Below are positions 1 to 7,467 of a stretch of 64,000 bases of DNA, piece after piece; position 1 is the first letter of the stretch; every line of letters begins with the position of its first letter. Below the pieces are notes generated by a model. It was not told the origin of the DNA and did no database searches. It saw only the letters and a list, made by a program, of their open reading frames with translations. The stretch spans positions 22,997 through 86,996 of the forward strand of contig JAFWOX010000003.1 in assembly GCA_017545325.1 (NCBI GenBank), written 5' to 3'. Source of the stretch: Oscillospiraceae bacterium. Its GTDB lineage: Bacteria; Bacillota_A; Clostridia; Oscillospirales; Oscillospiraceae. The position numbers and the translations under genes were made by a program.

Positions 1-1
1 T

Positions 2-259
2 TATACCGGAGCGGGCGGGCAGGTGGAAGTGCAGTGCAACGTAGGGCCGGCGGAAATGCACAAAGGCTGCCAGGCCATGACCGCACTGAAATCCGGCGAG
101 ACGAAATCCATCCGCGCTCAGGCGGGGGATGCGGTGTTTGAGTCTTTCTGGATCCCGGTGGCGGGGGAAGAGGATTACTACGTCCATTTTACCAACGGGC
201 TCAACGAGGCCATCCGCAGAATGAAGGAGCAGGCGGGTGAGCGGAAGGAACAGCTTTAA
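2..259 (+). CDS. 3' end of an unrecognised protein (partial)
   Basis: The reading frame is open from the left edge to a TAA at 257-259, so only the last 85 residues are visible. A GTG at 23 could be read as a start, but the frame continues upstream without a stop, so I treat this as a truncated gene. The visible part is acidic and soluble, with no membrane segment or lipobox, and ends in a charged helix. I recognise no family. It lies 15 bp ahead of the flavodoxin gene on the same strand and is probably in its operon. Confidence 0.55.
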   Translation, partial: YTGAGGQVEVQCNVGPAEMHKGCQAMTALKSGETKSIRAQAGDAVFESFWIPVAGEEDYYVHFTNGLNEAIRRMKEQAGERKEQL

Positions 260-274
260 GTCAGGAGGCAGGGA

Positions 275-685
275 ATGAAGGCTGCGGTCAGATACTATAC
301 GAAAACGGGAAACACAAAACGCCTGGCGGAGGCCATCGGGAAGGCACTGGGCGTGGAAGCGCTGCCCCTGAGCGCTCCTGTGGATGAGCCGGTGGACATC
401 CTCTTTTTGGGCAATTCCTATTATGCCTTCAGCATTGATCCGGAGGTCAGGGACTATATCCGCGCCCTGGATAAGGACAAGGTCGGGCGGATCGTCAATT
501 TCGGCTCTGCGGCCATGCTGAATTCCACCTGGAAGAAGGTCAAGGCTGAGGCGGATAAGGCCGGCATTCCGATGGACGAGCGGGAGTTCCACTGCCGGGG
601 CGAATTTAAGGGACTCCATAAGGGCAGACCGAATGCCATGGATCTGGAGGCGGCGGCCGCCTTTGCCAGGTCTGTGATCGAATAA
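275..685 (+). CDS. Flavodoxin-like protein
   Basis: A 136-residue single-domain protein. The N-terminus (residues 4-14, YYTKTGNTKRL) is the phosphate-binding loop of flavodoxins, which grips FMN; LFLGNSYYAF near residue 44 begins the second FMN-contacting loop. Such proteins carry one or two electrons between redox enzymes in the cytoplasm. The length is typical of short-chain flavodoxins. The start has a clear GGAGG site 8 bp upstream. It is followed after 17 bp by a glutathione peroxidase and later by a rubredoxin fusion, so the operon looks like a thiol/oxygen-stress or electron-transfer unit (inference). The specific partner cannot be read from sequence. Confidence 0.85.
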   Translation: MKAAVRYYTKTGNTKRLAEAIGKALGVEALPLSAPVDEPVDILFLGNSYYAFSIDPEVRDYIRALDKDKVGRIVNFGSAAMLNSTWKKVKAEADKAGIPMDEREFHCRGEFKGLHKGRPNAMDLEAAAAFARSVIE

Positions 686-702
686 GAAGGAGGAAAACAA
701 GC

Positions 703-1248
703 ATGAAAACCATCTATGATTTTACCGTGAAGGACAGAAACGGCGCCGAAGTCAGCCTCTCCCAGTATCGGGGGAAGGTCCTGCTCATCGTCAACACAGC
801 CACCGGCTGCGGATTCACGCCGCATTACGAGCCGCTTGAAGCCATGTACAAAGAGATGAAGGAGCAGGGGCTGGAGATCCTCGACTTTCCCTGCAATCAA
901 TTCGCCAACCAGGCGCCGGGCAGCGACGAGGAGATCCACGAATTCTGCACGGTGAAATTCGGCACAGAGTTTCCGCAGTTCGCCAAGATCGACGTCAACG
1001 GCGAGACGGCCGATCCGCTGTTTGCGTTTCTGGCTGCGGAAAAGCCCTTTGAAGGCTTTGGCAAAGGTCTGAAGTACGCGGCGCTGAAGAAGTTCTCGGA
1101 CATGAACAACAAGGCCTTTGGGGACAAAGCCTATATCAAATGGAATTTCACGAAGTTCCTGGTTGACCGGGAGGGCAAGGTGGTCGCGCGGTTTGAGCCC
1201 ACCGTTGACATGGAGGAAGTCAAGGCTTGCGTGAAGGCGCTGCTGTAA
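703..1248 (+). CDS. Glutathione peroxidase family (thiol peroxidase, Cys form)
   Basis: At 181 residues this is a full-length bacterial GPx. The peroxidatic residue is Cys36 in NTATGCGFTPHY, encoded by TGC, so it is the cysteine and not the selenocysteine form. The FPCNQF motif with its conserved Gln follows near residue 83, and the WNFTKFLV motif near 148 supplies the Trp/Asn of the catalytic tetrad. Non-animal members usually take electrons from thioredoxin and not glutathione; that is family knowledge, not visible here. The protein reduces hydroperoxides in the cytosol. An AAGGAGG site precedes the ATG. It sits between flavodoxin and a membrane protein in a same-strand run. Confidence 0.93.
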   Translation: MKTIYDFTVKDRNGAEVSLSQYRGKVLLIVNTATGCGFTPHYEPLEAMYKEMKEQGLEILDFPCNQFANQAPGSDEEIHEFCTVKFGTEFPQFAKIDVNGETADPLFAFLAAEKPFEGFGKGLKYAALKKFSDMNNKAFGDKAYIKWNFTKFLVDREGKVVARFEPTVDMEEVKACVKALL

Positions 1249-1272
1249 GAGCGGCCGGCGGATGGGGTACAG

Positions 1273-1935
1273 ATGAAATACGGAGAATCCCTCTTTGATA
1301 TCCTGTATCTGCTGTTTGCGCTCATCAGCGGATGCTGGATCCTGGCCAAAGCGAAGGATAAAACGGAGAAGCTCATGGGGATCGCGGCTTTGGTCCTGGG
1401 CTGCGGAGACGCCTTTCATCTCGTTCCCCGTGTGCTGAATTACTTTGCGGAAGGCGACTTTACCGCCGCGCTGGGCTTCGGAAAACTGATCACATCCATC
1501 ACCATGACGGTTTTCTATCTCCTGCTCTATTTCATCTGGCTGGGACATTACCGGATGGAGAAGAAGCGGGCAGGAGCAGCCCTCCTGTGGCTGCTTCTGC
1601 TGGTACGCGTTATCCTGTGCCTGTTTCCGCAAAATGGATGGGCGGCGAACAGCGGAGATATGACCTGGGGAATCATCAGGAACATTCCCTTTGTCCTGCT
1701 TGGGGCAGCGGTCTGCCGCCTGTATTTCCGAAAGAGAAAGGAAGACCGGGTTTTTGCGCCGGTGTGGCTGTATATCCTGCTCTCTTTTCTGTTTTATATC
1801 CCGGTTGCGGCAGGGGCATCAGCTTTACCCATGCTCGGTATGCTGATGCTGCCGAAAACCATATGCTATATTCTGATGATCATTGCTTTCCTGCGCTCAG
1901 TATCAAAGAACAAGGGAAATGCACAAGAACAATGA
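1273..1935 (+). CDS. Multi-pass membrane protein of unknown function
   Basis: 220 residues with about six or seven hydrophobic segments (roughly 7-25, 33-50, 68-95, 103-117, 136-153, 165-185, 188-206) separated by short charged loops. No transporter or enzyme motif is recognisable. The C-terminus is short, basic and probably cytoplasmic. The ribosome site is weak (GGGG near 1264). It lies 24 bp after the peroxidase and 15 bp before the MBL-rubredoxin gene, so it is probably co-transcribed with them. I assign no function. Confidence 0.7.
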   Translation: MKYGESLFDILYLLFALISGCWILAKAKDKTEKLMGIAALVLGCGDAFHLVPRVLNYFAEGDFTAALGFGKLITSITMTVFYLLLYFIWLGHYRMEKKRAGAALLWLLLLVRVILCLFPQNGWAANSGDMTWGIIRNIPFVLLGAAVCRLYFRKRKEDRVFAPVWLYILLSFLFYIPVAAGASALPMLGMLMLPKTICYILMIIAFLRSVSKNKGNAQEQ

Positions 1936-1950
1936 CAAGGAGGAGCCCGC

Positions 1951-2892
1951 ATGGAAATCAAAGCGGTTAAATTCCGCAGGGACGGCTTTTATTCCCAGCC
2001 ATTCGTTTTCGGCGGCGAGGACGGGGCGGATAAATTCGACAGCTCCGTGCGTTATCGCGGCAGCCTGCAGAACTATCTGATCGATACCGGGAAAGAGGTC
2101 ATCCTGGTGGACACCGGCATCCCGGCCGGAACGCCCGAGGAATCCCCGGATGAGAACAGTCCCATCTTTACCGGCAAGGATATCTGCAGCTATATGGAGG
2201 CATTTGCCGCGCTGGGGTATCGCCCGGAGCAGGTGACAAAGATCCTGCTGACCCACAAGCACAGCGACCATTCCGGGGAGCTGAGGTCCTTCCCCAATGC
2301 GCAGATCTATGTGAATGCGGAGGAAATGGGCGCGGAGGAGCTGAAGGGCATTCCGAATCTCGTGCCTGTGCGCTTTACGGACGGGGCCTATGAGCACTTC
2401 CCGGAGAGCCAGCGGATCGCCGACGGGATCATCTTCCTGAAGGCCAAGGGGCATACGAACGGCAACAGCATCGTCGTTGTCGAGGAGGGCGGCCTTTACT
2501 ATATGCTCCATGGGGATATCACCTATGTGGATGAGGCCCTCTATGAAAACAAGCTCTCCATCGTGTTCGACGATCCGGCTGCCGCCCGGGAAACGCTGGA
2601 TCGGGTGCGGGAGTTCGTGCGCAGCCACCCCACGGTCTACTGCGGGACCCATACGCCTCAGGGCTATGAGAATCTGGAGGCCAAGCGGGTGATGGATCTG
2701 GATCATCCGGTGCCCACGGTTTTGGCCCGGGTCGATTTCTCCGAAAAGGAGGCCAGCGGCAAATATGTCTGCTCCGTCTGCGGCTATGTCTATGATCCCG
2801 CCGAGCATGACGGCGTCCCCTTCGAAGACCTGCCGGAGGACTGGAAGTGCCCCCGCTGCAAGCAGGGCAAGGAAAAGTTCAACCGGGCATGA
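1951..2892 (+). CDS. Metallo-beta-lactamase-fold hydrolase fused to a C-terminal rubredoxin domain
   Basis: 313 residues in two parts. Residues 1 to about 255 form an MBL fold: the metal motif is His102-Lys-His104-Ser-Asp106-His107, with later metal-site candidates in [10 protein letters not shown] and CGTHTPQG. Residues about 270-310 are a rubredoxin: Cys274-x2-Cys277 with GYVYDP, then Cys300-x2-Cys303, able to hold one iron. The metal motif is HxHxDH (zinc-hydrolase type), not the HxExDH of flavodiiron proteins, and no flavodoxin domain is fused. The pairing suggests a redox-gated or electron-accepting hydrolase (inference). An AAGGAGG site fixes the start. It precedes a UroD-like gene by 44 bp. 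Confidence 0.88.
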   Translation: MEIKAVKFRRDGFYSQPFVFGGEDGADKFDSSVRYRGSLQNYLIDTGKEVILVDTGIPAGTPEESPDENSPIFTGKDICSYMEAFAALGYRPEQVTKILLTHKHSDHSGELRSFPNAQIYVNAEEMGAEELKGIPNLVPVRFTDGAYEHFPESQRIADGIIFLKAKGHTNGNSIVVVEEGGLYYMLHGDITYVDEALYENKLSIVFDDPAAARETLDRVREFVRSHPTVYCGTHTPQGYENLEAKRVMDLDHPVPTVLARVDFSEKEASGKYVCSVCGYVYDPAEHDGVPFEDLPEDWKCPRCKQGKEKFNRA

Positions 2893-2936
2893 CGCCCGAT
2901 CAACAGAAAAAATCTGATTGGAAAGGAACGAAGACA

Positions 2937-3947
2937 ATGCTGACCAAACGGGAAAACCTGATTGAAACTCTGAAGGGCGAAAAGGGAAATCCGGATCGCT
3001 TCGTCAACCAGTATGAGCCCTTCTCCATCCTCTATGCCACCCCGGTCACCGCCCAGAGCCCCATGCCCACCTATGGGGGAGAACCCAAAAAGGACGCCTG
3101 GGGCGTGACCAAGTCCTGGCCCATCGGCACTCCCGGCGCTTTCCCCATCCATGATGAGGAGCATCTGGTGCTGAAGGACATGGAAAACTGGCGCAGCCAG
3201 GTAAAGGCCCCGCGGCTGGAGTTTTCCGAGGAGGAGTGGCTGCCCTACATCAAAATGGCGGAGAAGGTGGACCGGAAGGAGACCTTTGCCACCCTGTTTT
3301 ACGCCCCTGGCCTCTTCGAGCAGTGCCACTATCTTATGAACATGCAGAACTGCATGATCTCCTTTTACGAGTACCCGGATGAGATGCATGAGCTTATCGA
3401 CTACATCACCGAGTTTGAGCTGTCCTATGCGGAGCTCGCCTGTAAGTACCTGAAGCCCGACGCCTTCTTCCAGCATGACGACTGGGGCTCCCAGATCTCC
3501 ACCTTCCTGTCTCCGGATATGTTTGAGGAGTTCTTCCTGCCTCATTACAAGAAGCTCTATGGGTATTACAAGACCCATGGCTGCGAGATCATCATGCACC
3601 ATTCTGACTCCTATGCCAAGACTCTGGTGCCGTTCATGATCGACATGGGCATCGATATCTGGCAGGGCGTCATGCGCACCAACGATATTGAGGAACTGAT
3701 CCCCAAGTACGGCGACAAGATCACCTTCATGGGCGGCATCGACAGCGCCACCATCGACTATCCCGACTGGAACGAGCAGGTGGTAGCGCAGCGGGTGCGG
3801 GAAGCCTGCGAAAAATACGGGCGCTTCGGCAAGGCCTACATCCCCTGCGCCTCCCAGGGTCTACCCATGAGCACCTTCCCCGGCGTATATGAGGCCACCT
3901 CCAAGTATATCGACGTCATGAGCAAAGAGATGTTTCCGCGGAAATGA
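2937..3947 (+). CDS. UroD/MtaA-like protein (uroporphyrinogen decarboxylase superfamily)
   Basis: 336 residues, starting at the ATG behind AAAGGAA; the frame is open further upstream, but earlier starts lack a ribosome site. It carries the QHDDWGS and MHHSDSYA segments of UroD-fold proteins that act as methylcobalamin:thiol methyltransferases or related corrinoid enzymes. In true MtaA-type enzymes zinc is held by HxC...C; here the positions read His221-x-Ser223 and Cys304, so one Cys ligand is missing. True heme-pathway HemE is unlikely because no heme genes surround it. A paralogue with the full Cys set lies at 13188-14189. The substrate is unknown. Confidence 0.8.
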   Translation: MLTKRENLIETLKGEKGNPDRFVNQYEPFSILYATPVTAQSPMPTYGGEPKKDAWGVTKSWPIGTPGAFPIHDEEHLVLKDMENWRSQVKAPRLEFSEEEWLPYIKMAEKVDRKETFATLFYAPGLFEQCHYLMNMQNCMISFYEYPDEMHELIDYITEFELSYAELACKYLKPDAFFQHDDWGSQISTFLSPDMFEEFFLPHYKKLYGYYKTHGCEIIMHHSDSYAKTLVPFMIDMGIDIWQGVMRTNDIEELIPKYGDKITFMGGIDSATIDYPDWNEQVVAQRVREACEKYGRFGKAYIPCASQGLPMSTFPGVYEATSKYIDVMSKEMFPRK

Positions 3948-4018
3948 CTGGCATGCGGGGCCCGGGCCGCTGGACCGATGAACGAGACCTGATCCCCTGA
4001 AAACCGTCATACAAACGG

Positions 4019-4056
4019 CAGCGCCGGCCGGGCTGATTCCTGCCCTGCCGGCGCTG
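4019..4056 (+). terminator. Hairpin downstream of the UroD-like gene
   Basis: Arms CAGCGCCGGC (4019-4028) and GCCGGCGCTG (4047-4056) form a perfect 10-bp GC stem about 70 bp after the UroD-like stop codon. Only a weak pyrimidine run follows, so termination is plausible but not certain. Confidence 0.5.
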
Positions 4057-4089
4057 CTCTGCGCTTTCCCCGGCAGACCGGGGACGACG

Positions 4090-4120
4090 AAAAAACCCTG
4101 AAATCATCAAGATTTCAGGG
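4090..4120 (-). terminator. Rho-independent terminator of the tRNA operon
   Basis: On the minus strand CCCTGAAATC and GATTTCAGGG pair around a 5-nt loop and are followed by six T residues. It lies 7 bp beyond the 3' end of tRNA-Thr, as expected for a tRNA transcript end. Confidence 0.9.
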
Positions 4121-4127
4121 CAAAAAA

Positions 4128-4203
<76 letters not shown>

Positions 4204-4204
4204 A

Positions 4205-4282
4205 TGGCGACCCGGAACGGGCTCGAACCGTCGACCTCCAGCGTGACAGGCTGGCGTTCTAAACCGACTGAACTACCGGGCC
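4205..4282 (-). tRNA. tRNA-Asp (anticodon GTC)
   Basis: Minus-strand cloverleaf: acceptor GGCCCGG/CCGGGTC with one G-U pair, anticodon stem CCAGC/GCTGG with loop CTGTCAC (anticodon GTC, Asp), T arm with GTTCGAGC, discriminator G and encoded CCA. It is the first gene of a two-tRNA transcript. Confidence 0.97.
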
Positions 4283-4294
4283 AAAAGCCTGTTC

Positions 4295-4323
4295 ATCATA
4301 GCATCCGTCCTGAGAAATGTCAA
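4295..4323 (-). promoter_or_regulatory. Sigma-A promoter of the tRNA-Asp/tRNA-Thr operon
   Basis: Minus strand TTGACA (4318-4323), 17-bp spacer, TATGAT (4295-4300), 12 bp ahead of tRNA-Asp. The -35 hexamer overlaps the last codons of the rluA gene, so the tRNA unit abuts the upstream operon. Confidence 0.85.
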
Positions 4324-5219
4324 GACAAAAAAGAAAAAAACTTGAGCTTCGGCCAAACCGGTCTGCTGGCAAGACGCAGGAGCGTCCCGCTGAGCGGATG
4401 GGGGAAGGAAAGACCGGTGCAGTGAAGGGCCTGCATCGCCTGTCCGAGCCCGGCGGAGCAGGCTGCGGATTCCGGGGAGGCATAGAGCCGGTCTCCCAGT
4501 ACGGGCCAACCCATGGCGCTCATGTGGACCCGGATCTGATGGGTGCGGCCGGTGAGCAGGCGAAGCTGCACCAGGCTGCAGCCCTTGGCGCTTTCCAGAA
4601 GCGAATATTCCGTGCCGGCAGGCTCTCCCGGCTCGCCGGCTTCCCGGCGGAGGTCACGGGGATCGGGGCGGCGGATGGGCAGCTCGATCCGTCCGCTGGG
4701 GGGAGAGGGGACGCCGTACACGGCGGCGAGATAGGTTTTTTCCGTCTCGGGGGCGGCCAGAGCCTCACCCAGCAGGCGGCAGGCCCATGCGCTTTTGGCA
4801 AAAAGGACGATCCCGCCCGTATCCCGGTCCAGTCGGTTCACCGCATGGCAGCCCTCCTCCCCCTCAGAGAGGAAATAGGACCAGACCGCATTGGCAAGGG
4901 TGCCGGTATTGCGGCTGTGAGTCGGGTGGACGATGATCCCATGGGGCTTATCCAGCGCCAGCATGAACGCATCCTCATAGAGAATATGCAGTTCTCCCGG
5001 TTCCGGCGGATAATTGGGGATATCCTCCCGCAGCAGAGCGGTGATCCGGTCCCCGACCGCCAGGATATACGAAGTAAAAGCAGGACTGCCGTTCACCAGC
5101 AGTCCCTGCTCCGCCTTCAGTTTTCGCAGCTGGGTCGCGGAAAGATGCAGCTCCCTGCGGCAGACGCTCTGCAGCTGCCTTCCGGCCGTTTCTGGTGTGA
5201 CGGTAAACCGCAGCGTCAT
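4320..5219 (-). CDS. RluA-family RNA pseudouridine synthase
   Basis: 299 residues. An S4-like RNA-binding segment occupies roughly residues 12-70, followed by the RluA catalytic domain. The catalytic motif reads HAVNRLDRDTGG near residue 125; its Asp in RLDRDTGG is the nucleophile of the family. A later LLTGRTHQIRVH segment is also diagnostic. It converts uridine to pseudouridine in rRNA or tRNA; the exact site cannot be assigned. Its ATG overlaps the stop of the DUF4358 gene by 4 bp (ATGA), so it is translationally coupled as the last gene of a three-gene minus-strand operon. Confidence 0.93.
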   Translation of the reverse strand: MTLRFTVTPETAGRQLQSVCRRELHLSATQLRKLKAEQGLLVNGSPAFTSYILAVGDRITALLREDIPNYPPEPGELHILYEDAFMLALDKPHGIIVHPTHSRNTGTLANAVWSYFLSEGEEGCHAVNRLDRDTGGIVLFAKSAWACRLLGEALAAPETEKTYLAAVYGVPSPPSGRIELPIRRPDPRDLRREAGEPGEPAGTEYSLLESAKGCSLVQLRLLTGRTHQIRVHMSAMGWPVLGDRLYASPESAACSAGLGQAMQALHCTGLSFPHPLSGTLLRLASRPVWPKLKFFSFLS

Positions 5220-5692
5220 CCCGGGAAATAGGGGGCGAGCAGCTTGGCGGCCTTTTCCGCATCGGCGGCGACGCAGACGGCCACGACATTTTCCCGCACA
5301 CGGACCACAGCCTTTTCCAGCTTGCCCGCCTCTTCGGGGGCGTAGTCTGAAAAGGTCCGCTTCTGGAATTCCAGCCGGGCGTCAACGGAATCCCGCACCG
5401 CCTTCAGAGCGTCGTCGTCCGCGCAGATAAACAGGGTGAATTCCTCCGCCGTGGCGCCGGAGGAAAGCCAGCTGTTCAGCTCGACGCCGGGCGTTTCCGT
5501 GAGTCCGTACAGATAGGCGGCGATATCCGCATCCGCAGCCTCCAGCTCATCGGAGAAGACGCTGGAATCCAGCAGGGTCCGGGCCAGCTGATCGGGGGAG
5601 GGCAGAGGCTTCTGCTCCCCGCCGCCGGAGCAGGCGGCCAGAAGCAGGAGAATCAGGAGCAAAGCGGCAAGGGCCGGCATGGCGCGTTTCAT
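5216..5692 (-). CDS. DUF4358-type lipoprotein
   Basis: 158 residues. A signal peptide with a long Leu/Ala core ends in the lipobox LAAC, with Cys21 as the lipidated residue, so the mature protein is anchored outside the membrane. The remainder resembles the DUF4358 family of Clostridia: an EFTLFICADDD strand segment in the middle and a YAPEEAGKLEKAVV helix. The function of the family is unknown to me. It overlaps the genes on both sides by 4 bp (with the SGNH hydrolase and RluA), which indicates one transcript and coupled translation. Confidence 0.8.
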   Translation of the reverse strand: MKRAMPALAALLLILLLLAACSGGGEQKPLPSPDQLARTLLDSSVFSDELEAADADIAAYLYGLTETPGVELNSWLSSGATAEEFTLFICADDDALKAVRDSVDARLEFQKRTFSDYAPEEAGKLEKAVVRVRENVVAVCVAADAEKAAKLLAPYFPG

Positions 5693-6663
5693 AGCTTTTC
5701 CTCCAGCACGACATGGGATTTGAGGTAATCCCGCCAGGCTTTATAGTACTTGGTGTAGGGGTGTATCCCATCGAAGGAGCTGCCGGCGGGAAGATCCCCG
5801 TTCTCATCGGCGACGGAGGAATACACGTACAGATAATGGGCTTTCTTTTCCGCCGCCAGGGCCTGGATCAGCTCGTTGTATCGGCAGATGCGCGTGTTGT
5901 TGAATACGTCGCCCCGGCTGCTCCGCTCGGCGGTTACGGGCGTTATGCTCTGGAGATAGATTACGGCATTGGGCTGGATCTCCCGGATCCGGTCGATGAG
6001 CTTTCCGTATTTCGCGGTAAAATCCGCTTCGGTCCAGTTGACCTCGTTCAGGCCAAGCATGATATAGATCTTCTTGTGATCCTTTCGGGCCAGAGCATCC
6101 AGAATGGTGATATACTTGCCGTTTCCGGAATTGATGGCTTTCTCGTAAAAAATATTGGAAACGGTGATGGACTGGGTGGCATAATAATCCGGCGATTTCA
6201 ACCCGCTGTAGAGCATGAAGCCCTGGGCCAGGGAATTGCCGATAAAAGCGGTATCGGAGAAGAAGTCGTCCTCAACAGGCTCGCATTCCGGTACGACGTC
6301 CCCCCAGGAATACTCCTTCAGGCGGGTCCCGCTGGGATCCACAAAGATGCACTCCGGGATCTCCTCCCCCGGGGCCTGCTCCACCGGCAGCGCCTTCTGC
6401 CCCTGGTTCCAGACGGGTATGGGTTCGGGGGTGGGCTCCGGCGTGGGTTCGGGGGTAGGCTCCGGAGTCGGGGAAGGGGTGACCTCCAGATGAGCTGAAG
6501 GCTCCGGGGTGATCTCGGCGGCAGAGGCTGTGCTTGGACTCTGGAAAAAGGCAAAATGAGCCAGCAGGGCGAAGGCGGCCGCCGGGATCAGCCAGAACAG
6601 GGCGGCGAGCAGCATGCGCCGGGTACGCTTATTCGCTTTTTTCTGATGGGAGTATCCAGCCAC
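5689..6663 (-). CDS. Membrane-anchored SGNH/GDSL-type hydrolase with Pro-rich linker
   Basis: 324 residues, probable GTG start with AGGAGGC about 11 bp upstream. A single membrane segment (about 17-38) is followed by a linker of repeated TPEP units (about 60-82), then an SGNH domain: FIGNSLAQGF supplies the Ser, MLGLNEVNW the Asn block, and FDGIHPYTKYY the terminal Asp/His pair. The enzyme should act outside the membrane, removing an acyl group from a glycan or lipid (family inference). The TPEP linker is a tandem DNA repeat (about 6420-6480) that could vary in length. It heads the operon with the DUF4358 lipoprotein and RluA. Confidence 0.85.
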   Translation of the reverse strand: MAGYSHQKKANKRTRRMLLAALFWLIPAAAFALLAHFAFFQSPSTASAAEITPEPSAHLEVTPSPTPEPTPEPTPEPTPEPIPVWNQGQKALPVEQAPGEEIPECIFVDPSGTRLKEYSWGDVVPECEPVEDDFFSDTAFIGNSLAQGFMLYSGLKSPDYYATQSITVSNIFYEKAINSGNGKYITILDALARKDHKKIYIMLGLNEVNWTEADFTAKYGKLIDRIREIQPNAVIYLQSITPVTAERSSRGDVFNNTRICRYNELIQALAAEKKAHYLYVYSSVADENGDLPAGSSFDGIHPYTKYYKAWRDYLKSHVVLEEKL

Positions 6664-6695
6664 GCTCTGTTAGCCTCCTGCGTAGTACTCTGCTT

Positions 6696-6724
6696 ATCAT
6701 ATCAAAACCGGTACCATCTCGCAA
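6696..6724 (-). promoter_or_regulatory. Promoter of the SGNH-DUF4358-rluA operon
   Basis: Minus strand TTGCGA (6719-6724), 17-bp spacer, TATGAT (6696-6701), about 33 bp ahead of the GTG start of the SGNH gene. Confidence 0.65.
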
Positions 6725-6868
6725 CAGGATTTTTCCTTTTTTTCGACAGGACCGGGGAGACAGCCGCCCATGGACGCTCAGGAAAAAGGGTATGGAAAAG
6801 CCGGCCGGTCTATGCTAAAATCAGCATGTCCCGCCAGGTTATCGGCGGGGAAAAGGGAGGTCTTTACC

Positions 6869-7465
6869 ATGAAAAAAACGCTGCTCTTTGCAGTCCTGAT
6901 CGTTCTCAGCCTGGCTCTTCTGGCTTCCTGCGGGAAAAAAGAGGAACAGGAGGATTCCCCCTATCTTTCCGGTCTGCATCATGCGGAGCTGGTCATCAAG
7001 GACTATGGCACCATCAGCCTGGAGCTGGATGCGGACACCGCCCCCATCAGCGTGACCAATTTCATCAATCTGGCCAACTCCGGCTTCTATGACGGGCTGA
7101 CCTTTCACCGCATCATCGAGGGCTTCATGATGCAGGGCGGCGGTTTTGACGAAAACGGCAATCCCAAGGAGGCCAGTCCGATCAAGGGAGAATTTGCCAA
7201 AAACGGGGTCAAGAACAACATCGACCACGATCGGGGCGTTATCTCCATGGCCCGGGCCAACGAATTCAACAGCGGCAGTGCCCAGTTTTTCATCATGCAC
7301 CAGAAGGCTGCCCATCTGGATGGACAATATACAGCCTTCGGCCATGTGACGGAGGGAATGGACATCGTGGATGAGATCTGCGAAAACACCCCGGTCCAGG
7401 ACGGCAACGGCTCCGTCGCCCTGAAGGACCGGCCGGTGATCGAGACCATCCGGGTGATCGATTGA
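6869..7465 (+). CDS. Lipoprotein peptidyl-prolyl isomerase (cyclophilin type)
   Basis: 198 residues from the ATG behind AAAAGGGAGG. A signal peptide ends in LLASC, so Cys21 is lipidated and the enzyme sits on the outer face of the membrane. The cyclophilin domain follows: NFINLANSGFYDGLTFHRII and GFMMQGGG contain the catalytic Arg and the conserved Phe/Met/Gln of the proline pocket, and SAQFFI lies near residue 135. It isomerises X-Pro bonds, helping secreted proteins fold. The U32 peptidase gene starts 2 bp after its stop, so the two are probably co-transcribed. Confidence 0.94.
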   Translation: MKKTLLFAVLIVLSLALLASCGKKEEQEDSPYLSGLHHAELVIKDYGTISLELDADTAPISVTNFINLANSGFYDGLTFHRIIEGFMMQGGGFDENGNPKEASPIKGEFAKNGVKNNIDHDRGVISMARANEFNSGSAQFFIMHQKAAHLDGQYTAFGHVTEGMDIVDEICENTPVQDGNGSVALKDRPVIETIRVID

Positions 7466-7467
7466 GC

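Noticed and set aside
703..1248. Selenoprotein glutathione peroxidase
   Set aside because: The catalytic codon is TGC (Cys36); no in-frame TGA or SECIS-like hairpin is needed.
1951..2892. Flavodiiron (oxygen/NO reductase) protein
   Set aside because: The metal motif is HxHxDH, not HxExDH, and no flavodoxin domain is fused.
2937..3947. Heme-pathway uroporphyrinogen decarboxylase (hemE)
   Set aside because: The HHSDSYA and HDDWGS motifs fit the MtaA-like branch, and there are no other heme genes nearby.
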